Source: Cristatella mucedo (Eukaryota; Bryozoa; Phylactolaemata; Cristatellidae). From it: DNA of 64,000 nucleotides. The stretch is from positions 10,064,501 to 10,128,500 of the forward strand of contig WPIO01000005.1 in NCBI GenBank assembly GCA_009760855.2, written 5' to 3'. Every line of letters starts with the position of its first letter. The stretch's first letter is position 1. The notes under the pieces were generated by a model. The model saw only the letters and a list, made by a program, of their open reading frames with translations, did no database searches and was not told the DNA's origin. The translations under genes and the position numbers were made by a program. Positions 1 to 38,439 of this stretch are shown here, in pieces.

Positions 1-337
1 ACTTTGGAACATTATACCTAGATTGCATGCAGATTCAACACGAGATACGCTGGCAGAGCCAATTATGAGCGGTAACCTTCGATTGAATAGGAAGCTCCCT
101 AGCGTCACTTGTAGCATCGTCTGCAGCTCGACCTTCAATATGGCCGCCTGCCCCACTCCTATCCAACGGAGGTAATAGGAATGGATCGTCTAGAGTAAAT
201 AACTGATTAATGAACTAAACGGTTGACCGTTGCAGGCTGGCGTGGACTGGGAGGTCGAGAAACGTCCAACTTTCAGCAGTCGTGTCGATAACCGTTCTGT
301 TTCATCTGATTATTTGGCGGCTTGCAAATCTCAGCTA

Positions 338-408
338 TATATATATAGATATATAGATATATATATACAGCGATATATATATATATATATATATTGCGAT
401 ATATATTT
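338..408. repeat. TA/GATA-rich microsatellite
   Basis: Interrupted (TA)n with GATA and CGATA variants, ending at the left edge of the gypsy remnant. It is simple sequence with no coding meaning. Confidence 0.8.
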
Positions 409-445
409 AGATACGTTCTTGGTAAGTTTTTTGTGGCTGACGAGT

Positions 446-2790
446 TCAGCTGGGATTAATTTTTTTATTGCATGGACAAGTAGGTTTTTGTCGGGAGCTT
501 GTACTGAATAGTTTCTTCGTAGGCCACCGATACAACTCTTCGTAGCAGCCAGCAGCTAGCAAACCACTTCTGGCTTTGCCAAGTGTACTCAGAGATTTGC
601 CCTCGATGAGCACTTTCGTCATTGTTGCAGTCCGCCAGCCTGTTGCTCTGATGATAGTATTGTAGCAATCTGAACACCCAAAAGTATGACCAAGGTGAAT
701 GAGGTGAAACAGGTGAACTGCCAGCTTCTGATACGAGTATTTCGGGACTGTATTGGCTATAGAGGTCATCGGTTGGTCTGCCACCATGTACTCGATGTCG
801 TTAGCCAGTAGACCAAATTTTTGGTAAACGTGATCATTTTGACCATACCGAAATGGCCCTCATGAAGGAACTGCAAATCCCATTAAATGACTGAGGAATG
901 GCCACCCGTTTGACTTTCAAGATCAATCGACTTATAGTTGACAAATCACGGTGAACTCTCCAGTAAGGCCGAAAACGTGACAGCTTTTTTAGCCAAATTA
1001 TACAGCCATAATCTCCTTCTCTATTTGACCATATCCTTATGGAACTGAAGTCCAAGTTAGATGAGCATACGCGGCAGATTGTAGATATTGCATCAATGCC
1101 GCACTAAGGCTTTGCTAACGGGAATCTACTGACACCGTAATGGGAAACTTTACATCTCATAAGCCTAGCAGAGGAGCACAAATCACGAGGACTGTAATTT
1201 CATCAGAGGCTTTAGTATAGTTGAAATCCCAGCAACACAGGTTTTCATCATCCGTCAAGTGTCGGTAAGGTATTAACACTTCTTCTAACTTAGGAAAAAC
1301 GTGGCTAAGTAATTTGCAATTTCTAGGAGTGACAAGGCATCAAACCTTTGATGAAGACACAGGAGCATCTCTGATGGCCTCAACCTAGACAGGGTCTGGT
1401 CTTATGCCCCAGCCGATAAGACATGACCGGGTAAGGAATCTCTATCTGGCTAAACTTGCACTTATCTGCATCAAGATCCAGGATAATCTCGCGAAATTTC
1501 GCCAAAACCTGCCTCGGGCGAATGTCATGTTTCTTAATTGTGGAACTGCTTACAAAAATGTCATCAATGAACGCACGAACCCCGAGGATGTCCGAAAAAT
1601 GTCTGGAAATGGTTCTGTGAAATTCCTGGGGGGCTGAAGCAAGACTGAATGGAAAGCGAAAAAATCGAAATCATTCAAATAGTGTGGCGATCGTCGTTAG
1701 AGCACTGCTGAATTTATCGAACTCCACCTGCATGAACCCATATACTGAGTCTAGTCCACTGAAATACATGGAGACAGATAAGCTTGCAAAAATTTACTCG
1801 TGTTTCTGGAGCTGAGAATGCTCGCGTTGTATAGGATCCTTTAGTACCCTTAGGTCAATACACAGGTCAAGTTTTTGTGTACCAGGCTTCTTAACTGGTG
1901 CAATAGGACTGACACGCTCTGAGGCTTCGGTAAATTTACATGTATCCCTTCCTTCACTAAGCCTTGCAAGGAGTTCTCAACCCAGCCCCTGTACTTGAAA
2001 GGAACGCTGCGCACCGCCTGAATAACCGTCGGAGCCTCCGGGCGCAACCTTGATTTTGCATTCACTTAGTAGGCGTTCCAACCAATCGAAGACGTCGGGA
2101 AATTCATCACTCGGTTTAACGGAGACACGGCGACAAGTAGCGGCAAGGAGAGCCCTGTCCTTGGCAATGACTATTTCTTAGGCTCGGCCGGCCTAGGAGA
2201 GCTGGCACGTCTTCGTGTACGGTGGCAGCGAATTCTATGGTCTGCTTTCACCTTTTTTCACATTACGAGGACCATATGCCCCATATACTTTATGTTGACC
2301 CCATACAGACAGTGGTGCACCGCAATAGGTGCCGAGTTTGATCTATCGTCGATTTGGCGGCACCATTGGAGCAAGCAGTAATATGAAGCGCGCGACATGA
2401 CCCTGCAAGTGGCTCCGGCATCAGCACGACCTTTAAAGTCACGGCCAAGCATATTAATATTCATATCCCGAGTCGCGGCTTGGTCTGCACCACTTGCAAA
2501 GCAAAGTAAGAACGTATTTCATTCAGACTCACTCGCTGCTGTAGTGGCGCTCGCAGTGTCTGCTGTAGAGTGAAGCGAACGTCGACAGACAGAGGCGAGG
2601 TTTTTTCTTGCTCAACATATCTGCCAGTCTTTGTCAAAGGCTGGGCTCTTCCTGGGTGCATGCTTTTGTACCACACTAACCACATAAACGTCACTTCGCG
2701 GCCACTTGTGACTGCATTCAGCATTCTGCGTGTGGTCCGGCGGAGGAAGTTTCGGACGAGTGGCGACCGATGGCTAACCTAAGCGTAAGT
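446..2790 (-). mobile_element. Degenerate Ty3/gypsy LTR-retrotransposon pol region
   Basis: Reading the minus strand from high to low coordinates, the domain order of a Ty3/gypsy pol appears in several broken frames. An aspartic-protease motif (DAGAT) lies near 2,410-2,430. A reverse transcriptase follows at about 2,065-1,450, with the RT entry segment (LVKEGI), an LD..YGF block near 1,740 and the catalytic FIDDIFV box near 1,550-1,575. Near 890-910 is a segment resembling the start of the integrase HHCC region (RVAIPQS). The coding is interrupted by stops and frameshifts, so this is a dead copy. Matching LTRs were not recognised on either side. The protease-RT-RNaseH-integrase order is what separates Ty3/gypsy from Ty1/copia. 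The RT assignment is firm; the RNase H and integrase limits are approximate. Confidence 0.8.
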
Positions 2791-2962
2791 GTGGCTTAGC
2801 TGCCGATCCCTCATTTTCTGAGACTGACAAATGCTCGCCGCTCAAGCGAGAGTCTAAGCTGTCAGGTCTCCGAGGTCAGGAACTGTTCTCTAGCTTTCCT
2901 CGCACAACGAGTCAGAGGATTCCAGCTCGTTCTCGGCGATCGAAGAATACGAGTCGTTTAAT

Positions 2963-3108
2963 TATTTAAGTATAATTCATTTGTATAGCGCCCCAAGAGA
3001 ACTTAATCTCTATTCAGGCGCTGCACATATGCCACGTGGCTCGAGCCCACGACCTCTGCCAGACCTTAGTCGGTTCGAGCACCTTAACTGCTGGACCAAA
3101 CCAGATTG
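2963..3108 (-). mobile_element. SINE-1 copy (tRNA-derived)
   Basis: The minus-strand reading gives a tRNA-like head with an A-box-like TGGTCCAG block and a B-box-like segment around GGGCTCGAGCC. The tail contains the AGAGATTAAGTTCTCT hairpin core and GGGGCGCTA, and ends in AT-rich sequence. Near-identical copies occur at 21,946, 29,597, 43,976, 47,611 and 57,050, which establishes this as a dispersed family. Confidence 0.8.
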
Positions 3109-3109
3109 G

Positions 3110-5735
3110 CGAATCATTCGTACGAATCATTCCTACGAGAAATGGCAAGGGCTTTAAATCTCTGCAGCACTTTTCCTAGGCCGTCTCTATCTCCTGGCGA
3201 CGCGCCCCAGTCAAAAGTCGTGTATATTTTAATGGCGCCTCGACCCGCTGCCAATAGCAGCGTGACCACTTGAGAGGACCCATCCTTATCGGACCTTTCA
3301 GACGGTATCGTATAATAGTAAAAGTAATGTTTCCAACTCATCCGCTCCGACGCAGTAATCCCTTGTGCTGGCGAAACCATTCCGCTGACACGCTGACAGC
3401 CAGCGATAGCTCGTATCCATCGTCTCCATCATGTTAAGACGGCACGCGGCATGGGAGCCGCCTAGATGAAAGGTTTATTTCTCGGAGAGGCTGCGGCGAG
3501 TCGAGATGACACGGACAAAACAAACCTGCACCAGTAACACTGGCAAAGAATTGGAATTCTCTCAGTGCGCTAGTCTCTCGTTTTCTCAGCGAAAACTTTG
3601 AGTTGCGAAAATCTTGAAAGCGGAAGAAACGGCGAGAGAATGCGGTCCACAGCCGGCACCGTTGCAACGCTCTTGAATGGGCGCAGAGGATTTCGTGTTT
3701 CTCTTCTAGGCATGCTCAGCTACGGATCGCTGTTTATGTGACGCTTCTTCGCGGACGTGGGCCCTTTCATCCGTCTTTCATAGTTGGCTCCTCGACGTGG
3801 CAGCGGCACACTTCCCTGCAAACTCCGTCGCTGCAGGGTGGTTATCGACATCCGCGCATATGCCGAGTGCGCCCGCAGCGGATGTAGGGCTGTCGGGGCG
3901 GCTGCTAGGACTTTCGTGGGCACGCCTACCGAGCCGCAGGCAGACCGGGCACCGCATCGTTCTAGTTCCGGTTAAGCGGCGAGTATCGCTGCCCTCGGCT
4001 GCCGGGAGAACTTCGCGCGCGAATCAAACGCACGATAGCCCGAAGATTGGGCGCCGTCAGCTTTGAATCCGCCCTCTTTATTTGATGGCGCTTCGAGGAG
4101 TGAAGTACAGCCATGCGGTTGCTGGCGCAGCCAGCGATATTGGCGCTGGCGGCATACTCGAGAACGTCACGAAGCATGAGAAAACGTCGGCTTTCACGTC
4201 ATACATCAACTCCGACGCGAGTGGCAGCGGGGTGCCAGACAAAAGAGTGTGAATAGGCAGTGACAGTAGCGCCTACTCCACGTCGAGGGCGAGCGCTCAA
4301 TGATTGGCCAGCTGGAATGGTGGGTGGTGAAAAGCCATCGTACCGGTGGCTGGAGTGCGACCGAGCGACGATCGAGTCAGCGGCAGCTGCTGCTGCTACT
4401 TCAGCTCCGCCGCCGCCCCTAGCCTCCCCCCCAGCCTCCCCCCGGCCCAGGGACCCACTGGCCACGGTCGATCTATAGCCTGCTTTTCGGTTACTGATAA
4501 GGAAATTTGAGCGAAATTACGATCGTAGGAGCTGGGCCGGTCAAGTTTAACGCCGGTCATCAAATGTGACCGAGCGTCCGCTCGCTCGCTCGAGCTCTCG
4601 GCGGCTCGGGCGGCCACAGGCGCGAGCTCTACTCACTGGACGCAGCGACACAGAGCCACTGTAGGATGGTGCAGTCGGCGAGCAGATAAAGCATTGACAT
4701 GGCCGCCGCATGTGTCGTGTACGCATGGACGTCTTTTAGAATCCATCTACGCGAAAGCACGGTGTATTCGCTCGACGAAGCCAGAGTGGCTCGACTGCCG
4801 AGCGGAACGCCGCCGTGTCCGGCGGAACGCGCCCGATCATGCCCGTTCTCGAAAGAGTCGATCGACGGCAGACGCCGTTGCCCAAATGGGCAGCCTAGTC
4901 AAAGTGGATTTCAAACGGCCGCTGACGAAGGTTGCTCGTACGCGAGCCAGTAACTCGGTCCGCTGAGCGGATACAACGCCGCGTCTATTCAAAGCTCGCT
5001 GCCGCGATGAACGCTTGCTGCAGCCGCCAATGCTGCCCGCTGTAAGGACGAAAAAGCTTTCATCGTTCGATATTCGAGGTGTTAGTTAGGAATGGCAGCA
5101 GCAGATTTAAGCGAAGTAGAAGTCGGACGGTGGGAATAAGGTCTAGAAGACTAGTAGTCTTCTTTGACTGGGAGATGAATTGCAGGATGAGGTTATTCGT
5201 GGCCTCCTTGAATGTAGTCGTCGAGGTAGTGCACGGAATCGAGTGACAGGGGTCATGCGACATCAATGTCGCCCCTCAATCGCTGGCATTCTTAGTCGTT
5301 TGAGCTGGTTCGTTGCGGGAATACTGGCGACGCAGAAAAGGCTGAATCACTTTCCTGCGGAGTCTACTGGAAAATATACTAATATTAGTGCGGATTTTGA
5401 GACTAGCAGTCTCAAAATCTCGAGCAGGGGTGGAGGCAGAATTTTTGCCTTGGGTGCGACGAGACCTGTAAACTTTGTATGTAGGGGGCGGACTTCTCGA
5501 GCCAGATTTTGTATGTCGGCCATGCCAGAATGTACAATTTAACAGGAGAGCACAAAGCTGGCTCCTATTAATGCACAGTTATCTTTTACCTTAGCCTTGA
5601 CTGACAATGTGAAGAATGAAGCGATCGCTATTCTTCGCCGCTGTCTAGCTACTGCAGAGCCTATAATTGTTGTAACTTTCACCGACACTGCTCCTTTGTA
5701 AACTGCTGAGGTCGCGGAATGCTGCTCTGATGTTG
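3110..5735. other. GC-rich unassigned stretch, no gene recognised
   Basis: No known domain or repeat was recognised. From about 3,750 to 5,000 the sequence is GC-rich with frequent CpG and contains several overlapping short open frames on both strands, as expected from base composition alone. One frame at 4,699-4,953 has a good ATG context (GACATGGCCG) about 15 bases after an AT-rich GATAAAGC segment, but its 84-residue translation resembles nothing I know. The block could be a CpG-island promoter or an unrecognised exon. Confidence 0.3.
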
Positions 5736-5750
5736 GAAAAGCTACTTTAG

Positions 5751-5889
5751 AAAGCTACCGAAAGCCGCTTAGGCTGTGAGTGTGGTATACAAAAATCTCC
5801 TGGTCAAAACAATTACATGGTCTTCATGAATTTGTGGAGTTACAGACGGAGATACATACATACATACACACATACATACATACATATCG
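5751..5889 (+). mobile_element. LINE-A 3' end fragment
   Basis: Short 5'-truncated copy of the LINE-A 3' terminus: GCTACCGAAAGCCGCTTAGGC, then TTTGTGGAGTTACAGACGG and a tail of ACAT repeats. The same 3' end recurs at 6,790, 14,790, 34,385, 52,260 and 56,370 (plus) and 21,350, 42,345 and 49,200 (minus). The tail here has expanded into (CATA)n. Confidence 0.8.
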
Positions 5890-6514
5890 TACTTTTCTGA
5901 TTCTGTTTCTGTTTCTGCACTATGAGTCGTAAGAATTTTTTTTCTAACCCAAGCTATCTGCCTCATGAAGAACCTTTTCTAAGCCTTAGCATACTTGTCA
6001 CGTGACGATGCTGCTTGGCGGTAGAGAAGACTGCCTGTCTTCTGATTCATCGTTTCTACACTTCCATGACTCATCTTCGCGCTTGTGCCGGAGCGAAGAA
6101 GCTCCTTTATTTAATTTTCTCAAATTTACGTGACTTCATCTTCGGTTATACCACTGAGGTGTCAATTTGAGGTGAGTGCACTATCGTGATATCTTCGCAC
6201 CTCAGCTCGTACGCAAAATGTGTGCTGTCACGACAATACTTTGGCTGCTGAATAGCTACTATATACAAGCAAATGAGTTGAACTCCCGGCTTCTATCCTC
6301 TGCATCTTTTCAATGCGTTCAAAATTCATTCGGCTCATATTTTCTTAGTTAAGATATTGCTTAATATTATCCAGTGAGCCCCGCCGACTGTCTGGCTGAA
6401 TCTTCGCTGACAGCGCTGAATTGAAAAGACGACGCTAGGGATAAGCAGTTATGTTACCGTAAAAATCACTTTTCCGCCAGTGCATAGATGGTTACTTCTC
6501 CCAGCATTGTGTGA

Positions 6515-6816
6515 ACTAAGTGTGTTCTAGCTGTTTGATGCTGTACAACGACATCTGCTCTCCTGCTGCCGACTGTGGCACATCCTTTACAGCCGTCTTG
6601 AGCAACTACTTCCATGCTACTCACTTCCTCGACTGTCCTTATGACTCAGCAATGCTTTTCACTTTCTCTTTGTTACTTGAAATGAAATATGTTGGCTACC
6701 GTAAGCATGTGCATAGCCGCTTAGGCTTCAAAACAAAATAGAAGACTCTCCTGCACAGCCTCATTTCCTAGTCTTTTTGGCTTTGTGGAATTACAGACGG
6801 GGATACATTACATCTT
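6515..6816 (+). mobile_element. LINE-A 3' fragment
   Basis: About 300 bp of the LINE-A 3' region: the end of the RT-associated C-terminal coding part, the TGGCACATCC block and the terminal TTACAGACGGGGATACATTA. It is 5'-truncated as usual for target-primed insertions, and sits directly before the terminal-inverted-repeat element. Confidence 0.8.
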
Positions 6817-6825
6817 TATTGATAT

Positions 6826-7839
6826 ACAGTGTTGCATCGGCTTACGAGTTTAATTCGTTCCGTGCCGGAGCTCGTAACTCAAATTACGCTATGTCAAATT
6901 AATTTTCCTCATTGAAATGCATTGAAATGCCATTAATTCGCTCTGAACCCCAAAAACGCCAATTTTGTGTCACACGTTTTTAAATTAAAATGTACGATAT
7001 AAACGGGTTTTATTATTCCTAACGTACAGGAGTAACGCACAGATCAGACGACTTGAAGATTGTAATAGAATTAGAGGAGAAAGGCTGAAATGAATTTTAT
7101 TCGCCGATTTTTGCCCTTTTCGCCGGGCTTTCCACACTTTCATTGTATTCATGGCTGGGCCGGATGCGCCAATTTTCATCAGTTATGCGACGAAATCTCA
7201 CGTGGAGGTATTGCCTAAATGGAGTACAGTACATACTTAGAAGTTCCCGCCATAGTCGGATTTAACACCGGAGTCTGGCAATCTTGTGCGTCCAAGCACC
7301 ATATTGGCTCGCTCGAGTCTGTCTTAGAGCGAACCAACAGCCCTGCGTGTGGTTTTAGTTTATTGATGACACTGCCCCTGATCGCTGTACGAGTGGGCTG
7401 TGACACTCGATGTGGTAAGCAGCCGGACGTGCTATTAGTGTTTGTTTTGACAAGAAAGTCAGCGGACTCCGGTGGGCGAGAGGGGCGAGGAGAGTCGTGC
7501 TTCGCCCTGCTCCGTGTGGAGGAGGAATAAACTGGTGGTGTTGCTCGTCGGCTGGTGTTCTGTGCAGTACGCGACGATAATTCGGGCTACACTGCGCTTA
7601 AGGTCACACTCGTGTCGTAGGGCAGCGTCTTGCAACGGAACGTAGTTCTCTGCCCTACCCTTATTGGCTTGAGTAACCGCACGCAGTGTGACGTTCGCTG
7701 CGGCAACTAGAGGCGGAGTATCTGAAGCTGGCTCGTAACCCAAATTTTAGCTCGCAACTCGAAGCCAAAAAATCGGCCGAGAGACAGCTCGTATCTCGAA
7801 ATACTCGTATGTCGAGACACTCGTAAACCGAAGTTCCAC
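6826..7839. mobile_element. Non-autonomous DNA transposon with terminal inverted repeats
   Basis: The left end begins CAGTGTTGCATCGGCTTACG and the right end, read in reverse complement, begins CAGTGGAACTTCGGTTTACG. About 18 of the first 24 positions agree, and both arms continue with 'CTCGTA..TC' style subrepeats. A TA precedes the left end. The terminal sequence style resembles Tc1/mariner-pogo (Tigger-like) elements, but no transposase domain is readable in the 1-kb interior, so this is probably a MITE-like or internally deleted copy. The exact right border and target duplication are uncertain. Confidence 0.6.
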
Positions 7840-8041
7840 TGCCCTTCGTGGAATATTGCATGGAAGTTTGCCCCGCCCCACGTTGCCGGTCAAGCAAAAA
7901 AGCTCACGATCACGAGATCACGCTAGAAAGCTCACGAGTAGAAAGGTAGAGCTCTGTTCGTACAGCTCTGCACTACTCAGCTCAGCTGGACAAAATGAAA
8001 CCTGCTCTGCTGTTACGATCGTAGCGAGTAGCCGATTCAAT

Positions 8042-8047
8042 TTTATT
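8042..8047 (-). promoter_or_regulatory. Candidate polyadenylation signal of the M4 peptidase gene
   Basis: AATAAA on the minus strand about 220 bases past the stop codon of the M4 peptidase gene. It is the first canonical hexamer seen downstream. Position and orientation fit, but transcript evidence is absent. Confidence 0.35.
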
Positions 8048-8264
8048 CGAACGGCGAGCCGGAGCTTATTTCCAGATTGGGTGCTTCGCGAGCCATTTTT
8101 AGACACTTGCCAGATGATCACCTGTAAGCAGCACTACTGGAGTCTTCGCCACATGCACCCTGCTGACTCTGCTGCACTATGGCAAGCTTTGTCCGAGCGA
8201 ATGAAGGCATGATTTGTACAATTGCAATAGTTAACCTAAAATTCACTCGGAAACTGCCAATTGG

Positions 8265-35029
<26,765 letters not shown>

Positions 35030-35179
35030 CTGCAACGCGGCCAGAACGACGGCAGCTCAGCCGCGGCGACCAGCTGCCAAACACCAGCTGCTGCGGCTAC
35101 GGGCCGACGCTTTTAGATGCCACGCGACCCAATGAGCCTCGCATCGCATTTAGCGTCTCCAAACCCAAGGCCTTCTGGT

Positions 35180-35187
35180 GCAGAGAA

Positions 35188-35219
<32 letters not shown>

Positions 35220-35330
35220 GGAGAGAGGCAGACAGACAGACAGACACAGACAGTCACAGACAGACAGACACAGACAGACAGACACAGACAAAGTAAGACA
35301 GAGAGAAAGAGAGAGAGGGAGAAGCAGCCG
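35180..35330. repeat. (GA)n / (CAGA)n microsatellite
   Basis: Purine-rich GA run passing into CAGACAGA/CACAGACA repeats. The Arg/Glu and Ser/Leu open frames across it are repeat artefacts. Confidence 0.92.
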
Positions 35331-36560
35331 ACTTTACACATCTCCAAGGAACTAAGAAGGAGTATTGTTGCGGCGCTATAAGTAAAATCGGAGCAACTGT
35401 TTCTTCCTTGGGTGCTCAACCCACGACCTTAAGACCGCAGTCTACGGTCTTATCAGCCCATTTTGATGTGCGGCCTTAAAGATATCTTGAAAGAGCATTC
35501 CAGCTAATTTGGAGAGGTGGCTGCAGCTCGGTAGTAACTTCAGGGGTAACCTAAACTACTCAGTTCTACATTTTTCGTGGTCAATTTTTGCATAAATTTG
35601 ATATGAATAGTTAACTTGGATTAATTTGTCCTTTTTTCTTACTCAGCGTGAGAAAAAGACCGAACATTTTTCTCCCTGAAGATGGATAAACGTCACTCAT
35701 TTCTCTGGTCATGCAAGCTAATTTTGTGTTTTCTAGAAGCATTTGGTATTTTTTACTTTGAGGCAAAGAAATTATGAAGTAACGCTTGATACCTAGCAAC
35801 AAAATTGCGTCACGTAATGGCACAGTGGTCAGTGGAATATCTCGGCTCTTTTAGGATGTCCTCAGTTTCGGTTTCAAAATGTTTACTCCCAATAGCCCGA
35901 TAGCATGAATGGCTGCTCGTTGTTAGTACCAAAACAATGTGAGTTGAGGTAAGCAGCGTACAAAATTGGAGGATAGAATACGAATTTATAATTTTAGGTT
36001 GTTTGCGAAGTTCCCTAAGAGAGCTTAATCTCTACATAGGTGCTGTACAACTCTCTGCAAGAGAAGCAGTCTGCCAGGTAGGTCGCTCGCTATATATCCT
36101 GTTTTTCCTATCAATTACCTATCAAAGTTTCTAAGAGTTCTGCAACCAAATCTTAGCTAATCCAAAGATCGTGATTCTTCCCCACTAGAGCTTATTCTCA
36201 GCTATTGCTTAGCAAGAATTAGGAGCCTCAGTTTGTACTCTAATCTTGATGTGCTCATAATTGCACTACCGGTTGAAAACGGCGTCTGAGCAGACAATGC
36301 AAAGGTCTTGTGGTATAGATTGGTCCAGAATGCTTCGTTGCTCCAGTATCATCTTCTAGTTGGTGATTGCCAAGGCCGCATATGCTACGACATGTTAGCG
36401 TTACCTTGCAATGAATAGATACCGCTATCGTGGCTCCGTTACCAAAAAGAACCGCTTTCCCTGCTTTGAGAGTTGTCGCTCCGATTATGGTCACCTGGCT
36501 TGGTCGTCTGACGGCAGTTCGATTGGTTGTTGCCATTCCTTCACTCGTAAATACTTACTT
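35331..36560. other. Unassigned stretch upstream of the visible M4 exons
   Basis: A SINE-1-like or LINE-B-like remnant may occur at 35,365-35,465 (minus; GCGCTATAAG...CAACCCACGACCTT) and another at 35,990-36,050. The missing signal-peptide exon of the M4 gene may lie here or beyond, but no frame with a convincing hydrophobic leader and a phase-1 donor was found. Confidence 0.3.
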
Positions 36561-36955
36561 AGCACTTCATTCGGAAACTCGGTTTGTTTTTCCATCCCCA
36601 AATTGCTTACATTGTGCCTCTTTATAATCTTGTAACGAGCTTCCTGTAGAACGGTGCGAAGCTTGCAAGTTCAACCTTTGCCATAGAACCACGATCCGAT
36701 TTGGCTCAAGGCTGCCTGAAATTCCGAAAGCTCAAAAACCTGCTTTCGGGTTCTCAGGTCGGCATCGGCCGGTCAGCTAGCTCCACCGTACGTGCACTCT
36801 AAACCTTCTGAAATTACGGCTCCTGCTCTCTGCGGTCCCAGACTGTGGAGTCGCTAGCCGGGTTCCTTGTAGCGAAGCCATCTCTGCACCCCAGGCTCAG
36901 AAGGATCCTTTCAAGTCGCATCTGAGCCTTCGCTTCTTCGTTCGCATGGCTTTAC
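36560..36955 (+). mobile_element. Possible LINE C-terminal remnant (third type)
   Basis: 'CTCCTGCTCTCTGCGGTCCC' followed by GACTGTGGAGTCGCTAGCC and a CCTTTCAAGTCGCATCTG segment parallels the 'R..GPRLWNSLP......L..FK..LKTHLF' C-terminus of CR1-type LINEs. The similarity is only at pattern level. Confidence 0.4.
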
Positions 36956-36959
36956 TCGC

Positions 36960-37241
<282 letters not shown>

Positions 37242-37397
37242 ATCGCCTCAGCTCACTCAGCCCTACTGCACTCCTTCTATTTAAAGCCGAGTGGTGTTGC
37301 TCAAGCTGTACTAGTGGTACTTGCTGCTCTATGCTCAAGCTCTAAATGCTTTTCTCGCTGTACTACACTCGGGCTCCACTCGCAAGCAGCATGCTGA

Positions 37398-37606
37398 TGG
37401 TAATGACATAACTACATCTACATAACTACATCTACATAACTACATGCTATATCAGCGAGATTATGACAGCCATAGAGATTTTCGTAAATGACAGCTAATA
37501 AGTACCGGGTGTGTCTTTATGGTCCTGTACTTACACGTTGTTATTTACAAAAATCTCTACAGCTGTCATAATCTCGCTGATGTAGCAAGCCATTGTGCCA
37601 TTACCA
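37398..37606. mobile_element. Foldback MITE with near-full-length inverted arms
   Basis: The left end TGGTAATGACATAA and the right end, reverse complemented, TGGTAATGGCACAA both lead into CAGCGAGATTATGACAGC and AGAGATTTT.GTAAAT. The centre is itself palindromic: GGGTGTGTCTTTATGGTCCT is matched against its complement, so nearly the whole 209 bp can fold into one hairpin. The left arm has a CTACATAA triplication absent from the right. No obvious target duplication. Confidence 0.75.
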
Positions 37607-37961
37607 AAAAGACAAGAGTTGGTACCGACTTAGTAAGCTGTACTTTGGGCTTCGATGAGAGTTTCGGGCTATGGCTGGTGTTTTACTCTCATGCCTCTCT
37701 ACTTGCCTGTAACCCCTCGAGTTGAGCGATTGATAGCCCGCTCAAGTCACAGAAGGTCACAGAAGGCGAAATGCTTGCAGCTTAGCGCCCAAATTTCTCT
37801 TACGGGCATAAGCGCTCATTCACGAAGAACACAAGGAGTCTGATCGAGCACCTAAGTGACTTCAAAAGTTATAGAAAACACATCAGCGTAACACCTCGTA
37901 ACACCTACCAAGTCTTCACGTGCTTGTGAGGTTACAGACAGAGATACGCACATGTAAGTAG

Positions 37962-38009
37962 TGTGTGTGTTGTGCGTGCGTGTATGTGTGTGTGTGTTCG
38001 CGCGTGCGT

Positions 38010-38093
<84 letters not shown>

Positions 38094-38098
38094 AGGTA
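37962..38098. repeat. (TG)n microsatellite
   Basis: TG run with CG/TA interruptions on its left side. Confidence 0.95.
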
Positions 38099-38125
38099 GG
38101 TTCTTAGGCGGTGTCAGGTTCATCA

Positions 38126-38439
38126 TGAGGGGGCTGGAGACTGTTTTTCCGATCCCAGCGGTCAACAGGGCAGCCAGAATTCTGGTTTTAGACGCCTATC
38201 AAAGGCAGCCGTGGCTGAGTAACTACCGCAGTGCAACCCGACATCGGGAGTCAAAAACGACGATGAACGCACTCATGGGCTCCCACAATCTTAGCGATGA
38301 CCTTGAGCTCTTTTGGGGCCATCAGATCGATGCCTACAAGCCTACCGACAACGATCCCCCACGCTCGCACCCGAGCGCCCTCATTGTATTACTTCGGCTG
38401 GATCCGCAGGCTAAATTGCCACTGCTGCACTGTCGTTAG
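38126..38439 (+). other. Unrecognised open frame after the TG repeat
   Basis: From an ATG at 38,126 the frame runs 104 codons to TAG with balanced composition (ends LRLDPQAKLPLLHCR). No motif recognised, and no splice or promoter context supports it. Could be an exon or chance. Confidence 0.18.

Noticed and set aside
36255-36536. Minus-strand frame with a donor-like AAG before GTAACG
   Set aside because: No recognisable family and no acceptor; overlapping plus frames are equally open.
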